Origin: Candidatus Thorarchaeota archaeon SMTZ1-83
Lineage (GTDB): Archaea > Asgardarchaeota > Thorarchaeia > Thorarchaeales > Thorarchaeaceae
NCBI GenBank assembly: GCA_001563325.1
Contig: LRSK01000195.1
Span: 1 to 5,392 of the forward strand
Reading direction: 5' to 3'
DNA: 5,392 nt
In this document: one piece after another, positions 1 through 5,327 of the stretch
Layout: every line of letters begins with the position of its first letter
Position numbering within the stretch: the first letter of the stretch is position 1
The notes under the pieces: model-generated
The model's database searches: none
What the model saw: the letters and a program-made list of their open reading frames with translations, nothing else
Told to the model about the DNA's origin: nothing
Translations under genes and position numbers: made by a program

Positions 1-670
1 AGCCAACGATAAACGTGACTATCACAAAGTTCCTAGTCCAGCCATCTTCCCCATCATCAGACCCTCTGCTCTTCTGGGTCAGAACTGGTTCTCTCTGGGC
101 ATATCTCATGAGTAGATATACCGGAACAAAGATCACCACACCCATTAATGCGAGAACTACAAAGGACTCTCGCCATCCTCCAAAAGCAATTAGGAGCGTG
201 ACTCCCAGGAAGGGGATGACTGCCATGCCAATGAGTCCGCCCATAGCCTGAATACCAGTTGCCTTTGCTCTAGCAGACTTGGGGAATTTTTCAGTCAACG
301 CAGGGAATACACTCGGATGATAACCTGCGGCTGCTATGCCCAGAATTAGCATTGTGGTGGTGAGGAAAAGAAACGTGGTGGCAAGGCTGGAAACAAGGAC
401 AATAATTGACGTGACTACAACACTGGATGGGATGAAGATGTCCCTCCATCCCCTATCACCTAGGTAACCCACCAATAGATGCGAAGTTGTCATCGTGATA
501 ATGGAAGCACTTGTCACAATGCCTGCTTCGGTCAGCGTGAGTGTAAGTTCGTCTCTTATTATTGGAAGAAAAGGAGATAGCATTCCTGTATAGATGTGGT
601 TCATGGCGTGCGATAGAGTGCATGCTATCAGAACTGCATAAGATGCTCTAGTGACTCTTGACAACTTCAC
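1..670 (-). CDS. MFS transporter, Fsr-like, N-terminal half (runs off left edge)
   Basis: This is an open minus-strand frame of 223 codons with no stop, cut by the left edge. It encodes a very hydrophobic protein that looks like the first half of a 12-helix MFS permease. Helices lie at about residues 9-34, 48-68, 78-98, 100-120, 138-160 and 166-188. A charged central loop follows (about 189-212), then the start of helix 7. The helix 2/3 loop carries an MFS motif A variant, GYLGDRGWRD (68-77). GYHPSVFPAL (116-125) and the RAKATGIQAMGG stretch after it resemble the fosmidomycin-resistance (Fsr) subgroup. The GTG at 670-668 was chosen because helix 1 needs it and an in-frame TGA lies only two codons upstream. 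A weak GTGA sits 3 nt before it, so TTG at 664 is possible; ATG at 604 would cut helix 1. It lies 69 bp after the HisA-like gene on the same strand and is probably co-transcribed. The substrate is unknown. Confidence 0.85.
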   Translation of the reverse strand, partial: MKLSRVTRASYAVLIACTLSHAMNHIYTGMLSPFLPIIRDELTLTLTEAGIVTSASIITMTTSHLLVGYLGDRGWRDIFIPSSVVVTSIIVLVSSLATTFLFLTTTMLILGIAAAGYHPSVFPALTEKFPKSARAKATGIQAMGGLIGMAVIPFLGVTLLIAFGGWRESFVVLALMGVVIFVPVYLLMRYAQREPVLTQKSRGSDDGEDGWTRNFVIVTFIVG

Positions 671-739
671 TACTCACGTCCATGCGTGCTACTGATTGGT
701 GATTGGCCTCCAGTTAAGCTTACTGCTATCGCATTTGGG

Positions 740-1456
740 TCATGTCAGAATCATACCATGATGTAGAGCTGTCGCTACAAGTGCAGCATTTGCTCCAAGA
801 GTATAGAGGTCACGGAGGTCCTGGCGGTGTCTAACTCCTCCTCCTGCGGTTATTTCCATCGAAGTTTCTTTGCATATCTGCACCAATCCCGTATTCATTG
901 GACCTGCACTGGTTCCCACCAGGGAAAGCTCCAGGACAATAAGGCTCTTTATTCCCATTGCTTCCAGTATAAGAGCCACTTCTAATGGTTCTCTTTCACT
1001 AAATTGAGCACATACACTCATCGTCTTCCCCCTCATCAAGTCAAGAGATCCAATGATGGATTTGTCATATGTTTGAATGATTCGGGATAGATCTCCGACT
1101 GATCCTATGGTTTCAGTGGCTACCACCGCCTTGTGAATTCCTGTTCTGAGCAAGTTCTCCACATCCTCCGTATTTCTTGCTCCCCCATCGAGGAGGATTC
1201 TTAGACCTGTTGAGTCCACAATTTCACTAATCTCCGAGAAATTGTTTCCTCTCCCAGATATTGCATCAAGATCGGCAATGTATGCCTTCTCAACATTGAA
1301 AATCTCTTGGAACGCTTCAGCTACATCTGAAGGTTTTGCGGAATCAACAATCTTGCTAGTTATTGGCTTATATTCATCCCTCTTACCTGAAATTCCATGG
1401 ACTACCTGTCCGTTCATAATATCCATCACAGGGATAATCTCTACTTCATCGTTCAT
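740..1456 (-). CDS. HisA/HisF-related TIM-barrel protein of unknown reaction
   Basis: The 238-residue product is a (beta/alpha)8 protein built from two similar halves, like HisA and HisF. It opens with IIPVMDIMNGQVVHG, putting D12 where the HisA catalytic aspartate (D8) sits; D139 in SLDLMRGK matches the second catalytic position. Both phosphate-binding loops are present: LDGGARNTEDVENLLRTG (89-106) followed by VVATETIGS, and TAGGGVRHRQDL (203-214) followed by ALVATALHHG. The HisA stretch TD(I)xxDGTxxGPN is changed to LELSLVGTSAGPM (175-187), so it is unlikely to be the histidine isomerase. It matches the methanogen 'HisA/HisF family' group typified by MJ0703, which to my knowledge lacks an assigned reaction. 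The ATG at 1456 is forced by an in-frame TGA four codons upstream. The nearest GGAG is 15 nt away, too far to act normally, so a very short leader is likely. It is divergent from mfnD, and its place suggests a role in methanofuran or another C1 cofactor. Confidence 0.9.
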   Translation of the reverse strand: MNDEVEIIPVMDIMNGQVVHGISGKRDEYKPITSKIVDSAKPSDVAEAFQEIFNVEKAYIADLDAISGRGNNFSEISEIVDSTGLRILLDGGARNTEDVENLLRTGIHKAVVATETIGSVGDLSRIIQTYDKSIIGSLDLMRGKTMSVCAQFSEREPLEVALILEAMGIKSLIVLELSLVGTSAGPMNTGLVQICKETSMEITAGGGVRHRQDLRDLYTLGANAALVATALHHGMILT

Positions 1457-1483
1457 TGGTGGGTTTCAGTGCTCCTGTAAGAG

Positions 1484-1492
1484 TCATATAGG
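1484..1492. promoter_or_regulatory. Candidate shared TATA box
   Basis: TCATATAGG reads almost as well in reverse (CCTATATGA), with the near-palindromic core CATATA/TATATG. It is the only clearly TATA-like element in the divergent gap and sits at the archaeal promoter distance from both start codons. No strong BRE purine tract is evident on either side, so its strength and direction are uncertain. Confidence 0.45.
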
Positions 1493-1493
1493 C

Positions 1494-1520
1494 TGCTGAC
1501 TATTACATTTTTGGTCAGCA
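1494..1520. repeat. Perfect 7-bp inverted repeat abutting the mfnD start (operator or 5' hairpin)
   Basis: TGCTGAC (1494-1500) and GTCAGCA (1514-1520) are perfect inverted repeats with a 13-nt spacer. The right arm ends on the base before the mfnD ATG. The left arm begins just downstream of the TATA-like element, so the predicted transcription start falls within or beside the right arm. That placement fits a repressor operator. A hairpin in the mRNA is less likely if the transcript starts near 1514-1516, since the left arm would not be transcribed. Confidence 0.5.
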
Positions 1521-2756
1521 ATGCGAATATTCCTCTACGAGCACATATCAGGAGGTGGACTTGCCAACAAAGCCCTGTCGCCAAGCTTTGCCGCGCAGGG
1601 GTTTGCGATGCTCTGCACCATGGCACGGTGTTTCAACTACGCTGGTCATGATGTGTCCCTCTCCTATGATTACAGAATACAAGAGCAGTTTCTACCTCGA
1701 TCAATACACAGAGAAGAGATATCGGATGAAGAGAGTTGGCAAACAGCTATAGAGGTCCTTTCAGATAATGCTGAGTTAGGACTTGTCATAGCCCCAGAGG
1801 ACGAAGGCATACTCGTAGAAGTTCTCCAGGCTATCAGATCTAGAGGTTTGAACGTTCTCAATCCTGATACCGAAACAGCTGCATTCTGTTCAGATAAGAT
1901 AAATAGTGCGAGCCTCTTTGAGGAGCTATCTCTGCCAGTGCCAAGAACGATATTTGGGACAATTAATGACATCTTGAATGATAGTCACGACCTGAATTTC
2001 CCCGTTGTAATCAAGCCTGCAATCTCTTCAGGGGCGACGTGCACATTCATCGCATCTAACACTGGCAATCTCATGGAACTAGCTCATAGACCGGAGATGA
2101 AGGATAGGGTTGCATCATTTATCCTTCAGGAATATATTGACGGAGTCCACGCTAGTGTATCTCTTCTCACTGGAAATGGGAAATCATCAGTACTATCCGT
2201 TAATCGTCAGAACGTAACCCTGGGTACTTCTGTATCAACTCCGGGTTATCATGGCGGAGAATGTCCCTTTGATCATCCTGCGGCTAAGAAAGCTGCTGCG
2301 GATGCGCAAAAGATAGCAGATTCGCTCCCCAACCTTTGCGGCTATGTTGGCATCGATTTTGTGTTCAAAGGAAAAGAGGCCTTTCCAATGGAAATCAATC
2401 CTCGACTCACAGTTTCATCAATCGGCCTCGAACGAACAGTCGGACCCAAGGGATTAGCCAGCATAGTTGAGTGCGCTTCAGGTTCCCCTCCGAAAAAGAT
2501 GACATTGAAGGGATGTTCCGTTTTCGAAGAATACATCGATATGAAACGAGTTCCTGAATCGAAGTACAACATCGATGACTATGCGCGAGTAATGGTGATC
2601 CCAGGTGTTTCAAGCCCGCCATTTCCATTGCCAGATGGCACGACGATAGTGCGACCGTATGTCTGTGGGTGGGGCTTAACAAGAGATGCGGCTAGGGATA
2701 ACCTAAGCTCAATAGAACGCAGCATAGACAAGCGTCTTGAGGGGATATCTGCTTGA
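1521..2756 (+). CDS. mfnD: Tyramine--L-glutamate ligase, ATP-grasp (MfnD)
   Basis: MfnD joins tyramine to the gamma-carboxyl of L-glutamate using ATP, giving gamma-glutamyltyramine for methanofuran. The 411-residue product starts with MRIFLYEHISGGG, typical of this family. ATP-grasp features follow in order: CSDK (123-126) opening the fold; VVIKPAISSGAT (162-173) with K165 as the phosphate-contacting lysine; LQEYIDGVHASVS (202-214); GYVGIDFVF (274-282); and MEINPRLT (290-297), with E291 and N293 as likely magnesium ligands. About 110 residues follow that last motif, including conserved-looking VRPYVCGWGLTRDAARDNL (377-395). This tail seems longer than in the characterised Methanocaldococcus enzyme, as I recall it. 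The ATG at 1521 has no Shine-Dalgarno site, consistent with a near-leaderless first gene of an operon. The stop overlaps the mfnF start. A bacterial Orf17-type ligase acting on tyrosine is a less likely alternative. Confidence 0.9.
   Translation: MRIFLYEHISGGGLANKALSPSFAAQGFAMLCTMARCFNYAGHDVSLSYDYRIQEQFLPRSIHREEISDEESWQTAIEVLSDNAELGLVIAPEDEGILVEVLQAIRSRGLNVLNPDTETAAFCSDKINSASLFEELSLPVPRTIFGTINDILNDSHDLNFPVVIKPAISSGATCTFIASNTGNLMELAHRPEMKDRVASFILQEYIDGVHASVSLLTGNGKSSVLSVNRQNVTLGTSVSTPGYHGGECPFDHPAAKKAAADAQKIADSLPNLCGYVGIDFVFKGKEAFPMEINPRLTVSSIGLERTVGPKGLASIVECASGSPPKKMTLKGCSVFEEYIDMKRVPESKYNIDDYARVMVIPGVSSPPFPLPDGTTIVRPYVCGWGLTRDAARDNLSSIERSIDKRLEGISA
2739..2746 (+). promoter_or_regulatory. 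Ribosome binding site for mfnF
   Basis: GAGGGGAT lies 6 nt before the TTG at 2753 and closely resembles GAGGTGAT, the complement of the archaeal 16S 3' end. It lies inside the end of mfnD. An in-frame TGA at 2738-2740 precludes any earlier start, so this site and TTG together fix the mfnF start. Confidence 0.65.
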
Positions 2757-3805
2757 GAGTAGTTGGACTCGACATAGGAGGGGCGAACCTCAAGGGCTGT
2801 GGTCTCACCCTAGACGACAGTGGTGTTCCTACTGAACTCACCTTTCACTCCGAGAGTTTTCCAATCTGGCAGCGTGAAAGACTTGATCTATGGAATCTTA
2901 TCGCTAATACAGTATATGAGTTAGCAAATACTCCGCAGGCGCCTGAGCTTGTATCAGTGGTAATGACTGCAGAACTCTCCGACACATTTCAGACAAAACG
3001 AGAGGGTGTCACTACCATTGCTAAAGGAGTTCACAGGACACTCAGAGAGATTCCCATCGTTTTCCCGGACATTGAATTGGAGCTGCTATCGTTCGAGGAA
3101 GTCTTGAACGACCCCCTCCGAGTAGCTGCGGCAAACTGGCCGGTGCTGGGTTGGACTGTAGGGAGAGGAATCCCCAATTGTATTCTGATCGATGTCGGGT
3201 CAACAACCACTGACATTATTGCGATTAGAAATGGATTTCCAATCACGCGTGGGAAAAGCGATACAAGTCGCCTGATGAGTGGTGAATTGGTCTATACTGG
3301 AGCTCTCAGAACTAATCTTTCTGCCATACTGCGTGAAATTGAGTTGGATGGTGTGAGCTGTCGAGTATCTTCAGAATACTTCGCAACAAGTGCAGATGTT
3401 CATCTGGTGCTAGGACACATAGCTACGCATCAATATACAAACGATACCGCCGATGGACGTGGAAAATCGATTGAGGAGTGCAAAGCTCGTATAGCCAGAG
3501 TTGTATGCGGGGACATCGAAACTATACAAGAATCTCAGATTGTTGACATTGCTCGGCAAGCTTGGACCCAACAACTCAGAGACATCCTAGGCGCAATATT
3601 CCAGGTCTGTGCTCTGCATGACATGAAACCTTCTGAGCAAGTCTATGTCTTTTCTGGGATTGGGGCTGCCTTCTTGGGTCGAAGCGCCTTGGCGTCGCTT
3701 GACATCAAGGAGGGAAAGCACCTGCATGACCTTCTGGGACCGGATGGCGCCACAGCAGCAACCGCTTTTGCGGCTGCACTCTATGCGGCCAGAAATTGGA
3801 GATGA
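2753..3805 (+). CDS. mfnF: Methanofuran-core condensing enzyme (MfnF), ASKHA fold
   Basis: MfnF condenses the diphosphate of 5-(aminomethyl)-3-furanmethanol with gamma-glutamyltyramine, releasing pyrophosphate and forming the methanofuran core (EC 2.5.1.131). The 350-residue product matches the family once called 'H4MPT-linked C1 transfer pathway protein'. It has an actin/Hsp70-like (hydantoinase-like) fold: phosphate-1 loop GLDIGGANLK (5-14), MTAELSD (71-77), phosphate-2 loop LIDVGSTTTDIIAI (145-158), GELVYTGALRT (177-187), ATSADVHLVLG (211-221), TADGRGKSIEECKAR (232-246) and VFSGIGAAFLG (299-309). All are intact, so it should be active. The start is TTG at 2753: the first beta strand begins straight after it, no other start is available, and a good ribosome binding site precedes it. 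Its start codon overlaps the mfnD stop as TTGA, indicating translational coupling. It in turn overlaps the start region of mfnE. Confidence 0.93.
   Translation: MRVVGLDIGGANLKGCGLTLDDSGVPTELTFHSESFPIWQRERLDLWNLIANTVYELANTPQAPELVSVVMTAELSDTFQTKREGVTTIAKGVHRTLREIPIVFPDIELELLSFEEVLNDPLRVAAANWPVLGWTVGRGIPNCILIDVGSTTTDIIAIRNGFPITRGKSDTSRLMSGELVYTGALRTNLSAILREIELDGVSCRVSSEYFATSADVHLVLGHIATHQYTNDTADGRGKSIEECKARIARVVCGDIETIQESQIVDIARQAWTQQLRDILGAIFQVCALHDMKPSEQVYVFSGIGAAFLGRSALASLDIKEGKHLHDLLGPDGATAATAFAAALYAARNWR
3798..3805 (+). promoter_or_regulatory. Ribosome binding site deciding the mfnE start
   Basis: GGAGATGA differs by one base from the archaeal consensus GGAGGTGA. It contains the in-frame ATG at 3802, so it cannot serve that codon: GGAG abuts it with no spacer. 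It does sit 5 nt before the in-frame TTG at 3811, a good distance. The upstream gene mfnF also uses TTG with a similar site, which supports TTG at 3811. Confidence 0.5.
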
Positions 3806-3810
3806 GTGTA

Positions 3811-4386
3811 TTGAAGGTGGTCATCAAAGTGGGCGGAAGCCTGATGAACCATCCTTATCAACTAAGAGAAATCCTAAAGATAATCTCAGATATCGCTGAA
3901 CAACGCAAAGTATTGATAGTGCCGGGCGGCGCATATTTCGCGAATCGAATACGGGAGCTTCATAGCAGGAAATATCTCTCGGATTCCGCCGCGCATTGGC
4001 TAGCAATAAGATGCATGGATCTCAGCGGTAGCTTGATGGCAGATATGCAACCGTCATGGAGCCTCTATTCGGGTATTGATGCGTTCAAAAGGTGGGCAGA
4101 TGGAGAGAGTTTCATAATTCAGCCATACGAACTGCTGAAGTCCCATGACAGATTACCTCACAGCTGGGATGTTACTAGCGATTCGATTTCTCTCTGGATG
4201 GGTATTCAAGGAGAGGCAGATGCTGTCCTGATTCTCAAGAGTATTAGTCCTTTCATGAAATGGTGGTCAGTCATTCAGTCAGAAACCGATGCTGTAAGAC
4301 CTGAGAGCCTCAAAGGGGATTTCTATGTCCTGAATGGCTTGCGACCTGAGAATCTGTCGGAGATTATCAATAAACAGTCGCAATAA
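3811..4386 (+). CDS. mfnE: Aminomethyl-furanmethanol phosphate kinase (MfnE), short amino-acid-kinase form
   Basis: MfnE phosphorylates [5-(aminomethyl)furan-3-yl]methyl phosphate to the diphosphate (EC 2.7.4.31), the substrate of MfnF. The product is 191 residues from TTG 3811, 194 from ATG 3802 (which overlaps the mfnF stop as ATGA), or 196 from TTG 3796. I prefer 3811: the ribosome binding site is correctly spaced and the protein then opens MKVVIKVGGSL, like its relatives. Visible motifs are KVGGS (6-10) for phosphate binding, IVPGGAYFANRIREL (36-50), AAHWLAIRCMDLSG (60-73), HSWDVTSDSISLW (117-129, substrate and lid region) and YVLNGLRPENL (172-182) near the end. After VLILKS (139-144) comes SPFMKWW, where most amino-acid kinases carry a TDVDG(I/V)Y nucleotide-site motif; the region is short and divergent. 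Operon position and the HSW...TSDS block make the assignment firm. Whether the nucleotide site is altered is inference. Confidence 0.87.
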   Translation: MKVVIKVGGSLMNHPYQLREILKIISDIAEQRKVLIVPGGAYFANRIRELHSRKYLSDSAAHWLAIRCMDLSGSLMADMQPSWSLYSGIDAFKRWADGESFIIQPYELLKSHDRLPHSWDVTSDSISLWMGIQGEADAVLILKSISPFMKWWSVIQSETDAVRPESLKGDFYVLNGLRPENLSEIINKQSQ

Positions 4387-4387
4387 G

Positions 4388-5104
4388 CTATCCGCCTTCT
4401 AGAATTAGCTTCAACTCCTTGACAAGCTCCGCATCCACTCTTCCTTCTTTCCTATCTCCTCCAGGAAGAGCTGCAGTTCTGACTCCTATAATATCAGGTT
4501 TGAGCCCTGCTGCAATCCTGAATGATTCATCAGCCAATGAACCAGCCAACGCCACCTCAAGGTCGTTGTTCTGTCCTGTTTCGATGATTGACGCGACTTC
4601 CTCCGCTGGCATGAAGACAAAGAGGTCCCTTCCATCTTTGACCGCAGTGTCAATCATTATTATTTGAACACCGCTTGATTGAGCAATATCTGGGAGTACA
4701 GCTGGATTTAGGGTCCCTGCACGAAGGTAGTCGCCGTAAAGCGCCGCAACCGTCTTGCTCTTGCTTCCAAAATCATTGAGCGTCTCCACAACTGATTTCA
4801 GAAGATAAGCCGCATCTTCCTCTTTTGTGGAGCCATAGAGGCCTATCTTTACAAAGTCTGCACCTGCTTGTGCTGCACCCAGGGCTGCTTGTGCGACTGT
4901 GCCTGGGAGATTCGGCACATCACCTACAGCAGCGCTTACCGGGATGCTTTTCTCGATAGTTTCCCTTATCTTGCGAATCAATGCTGGAGTGGCTGCTCCA
5001 AGAGATCCCTCATGCGGGTTCTTGACATCAATAATATCCGCCCCTCCTTTCACCGCCTCGAGAGCGTCCAGCTCATCTGTTGGACTCACTAGGAGCTTTG
5101 CCAT
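4388..5104 (-). CDS. mfnB: (5-formylfuran-3-yl)methyl phosphate synthase (MfnB)
   Basis: MfnB makes 4-(hydroxymethyl)-2-furancarboxaldehyde phosphate from two molecules of glyceraldehyde-3-phosphate, the first committed step to the furan of methanofuran (EC 4.2.3.153). The 238-residue product is a TIM barrel close in length and sequence to Methanocaldococcus MJ1099. It opens MAKLLVSPTD and has GGADIIDVKNPHEGSLGA (20-37) with K28, SAAVGDVPNLPGTVAQAALG (57-76), GADFVKIGLYG (81-91) with K86, IDTAVKDG (151-158) with D152 and K156, ALAGSL and DIIGVRTAALPGGDRKEGR near the end. The active-site lysines and aspartate of the family all appear present. ATG 5104 is chosen by alignment to relatives. The frame is open up to ATG 5170, but those 22 extra residues resemble nothing in the family. 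No clear Shine-Dalgarno site precedes 5104. It converges on mfnE with 1 bp between stop codons. Confidence 0.94.
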   Translation of the reverse strand: MAKLLVSPTDELDALEAVKGGADIIDVKNPHEGSLGAATPALIRKIRETIEKSIPVSAAVGDVPNLPGTVAQAALGAAQAGADFVKIGLYGSTKEEDAAYLLKSVVETLNDFGSKSKTVAALYGDYLRAGTLNPAVLPDIAQSSGVQIIMIDTAVKDGRDLFVFMPAEEVASIIETGQNNDLEVALAGSLADESFRIAAGLKPDIIGVRTAALPGGDRKEGRVDAELVKELKLILEGG

Positions 5105-5254
5105 TGTAGACTCAGTTGCTAAAGCCCAACTGGTACTAATGACTGCTCCGATTGATGATATCACACGCATTTCAGGAGAATGACTGTAGCAACCTCGCCG
5201 AATACGGCATTAACTACTGATCATAGACTAATCCAAAAGAAATAGTGTCGGGAA

Positions 5255-5287
5255 GCTGATGACACAGGAACAATCCAGGTCATCAGC
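5255..5287. repeat. Perfect 9-bp inverted repeat upstream of mfnB
   Basis: GCTGATGAC (5255-5263) and GTCATCAGC (5279-5287) are perfect inverted repeats with a 15-nt spacer (5264-5278). No T-tract follows on either strand close by, so a terminator is not indicated. It lies about 150 bp upstream of the mfnB start and about 33 bp left of a rightward TATA element. It could be a regulator binding site or an RNA hairpin in a long mfnB leader. Its outer arm GCTGA...TCAGC recalls the repeat in front of mfnD. Confidence 0.5.
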
Positions 5288-5319
5288 ATATCCGACTTTC
5301 GACTCGGTAGTGTTTTTGG

Positions 5320-5327
5320 TATAAAAG
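5320..5327 (+). promoter_or_regulatory. Candidate archaeal TATA box for a rightward gene beyond the edge
   Basis: TATAAAAG is the best TATA match in this region and reads rightward. Standard spacing predicts a transcription start near 5350. A GTG at 5373 and a GAGG at 5378-5381 lie downstream, so a gene starting at or just past the right edge is plausible but cannot be confirmed here. The upstream BRE context is T-rich rather than purine-rich, which lowers confidence. Confidence 0.35.

Larger units (their letters stand above)
1457..1520. promoter_or_regulatory. Divergent promoter region between the HisA-like gene and mfnD
   Basis: This 64-bp gap separates the two start codons. Neither gene has a Shine-Dalgarno site at a usable distance. 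A single TATA-like element (TCATATAGG, reverse CCTATATGA) lies centrally at 1484-1492. Its centre is about 33 nt from the mfnD ATG and about 32 nt from the HisA-like ATG. With the usual archaeal TATA-to-start spacing of about 26 nt, both transcripts would begin only a few bases before their start codons. That the element serves both directions is inference. Confidence 0.55.

Noticed and set aside
15..251. Plus-strand open frame of 78 codons at the left end
   Set aside because: It lies antisense within the transporter gene, and its translation is rich in Ser, Thr and Pro with no recognisable motif, as expected of a shadow frame.
638..683. Small minus-strand reading frame of 11 codons from ATG just before the transporter start
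   Set aside because: It overlaps the transporter start in another frame and has no ribosome binding site. A regulatory leader peptide is possible but unsupported.
707..711. GGAGG on the minus strand between the HisA-like gene and the transporter
   Set aside because: It is 36 nt from the transporter start and no start codon lies at proper distance, so it is likely chance.
740..1456. Assignment as the histidine-pathway HisA isomerase
   Set aside because: The fold and catalytic aspartates fit, but the HisA TDxxxDGT signature is replaced, there are no his neighbours, and the sequence fits the separate HisA/HisF-related archaeal group better.
5105..5170. Extension of MfnB to ATG 5170, giving a signal-peptide-like leader
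   Set aside because: The 22 extra residues match nothing in the MfnB family, which is cytosolic and opens with (M)xLLVSP. No ribosome binding site precedes 5170.
4899..5183. Plus-strand open frame of 94 codons opposite mfnB
   Set aside because: It is antisense to well-conserved MfnB sequence, and nothing in its translation resembles a known protein.
5292..5307. CCGA...TCGG short inverted repeat
   Set aside because: Only 4 bp pair on each side; this is expected by chance and has no T-tract to make a terminator.
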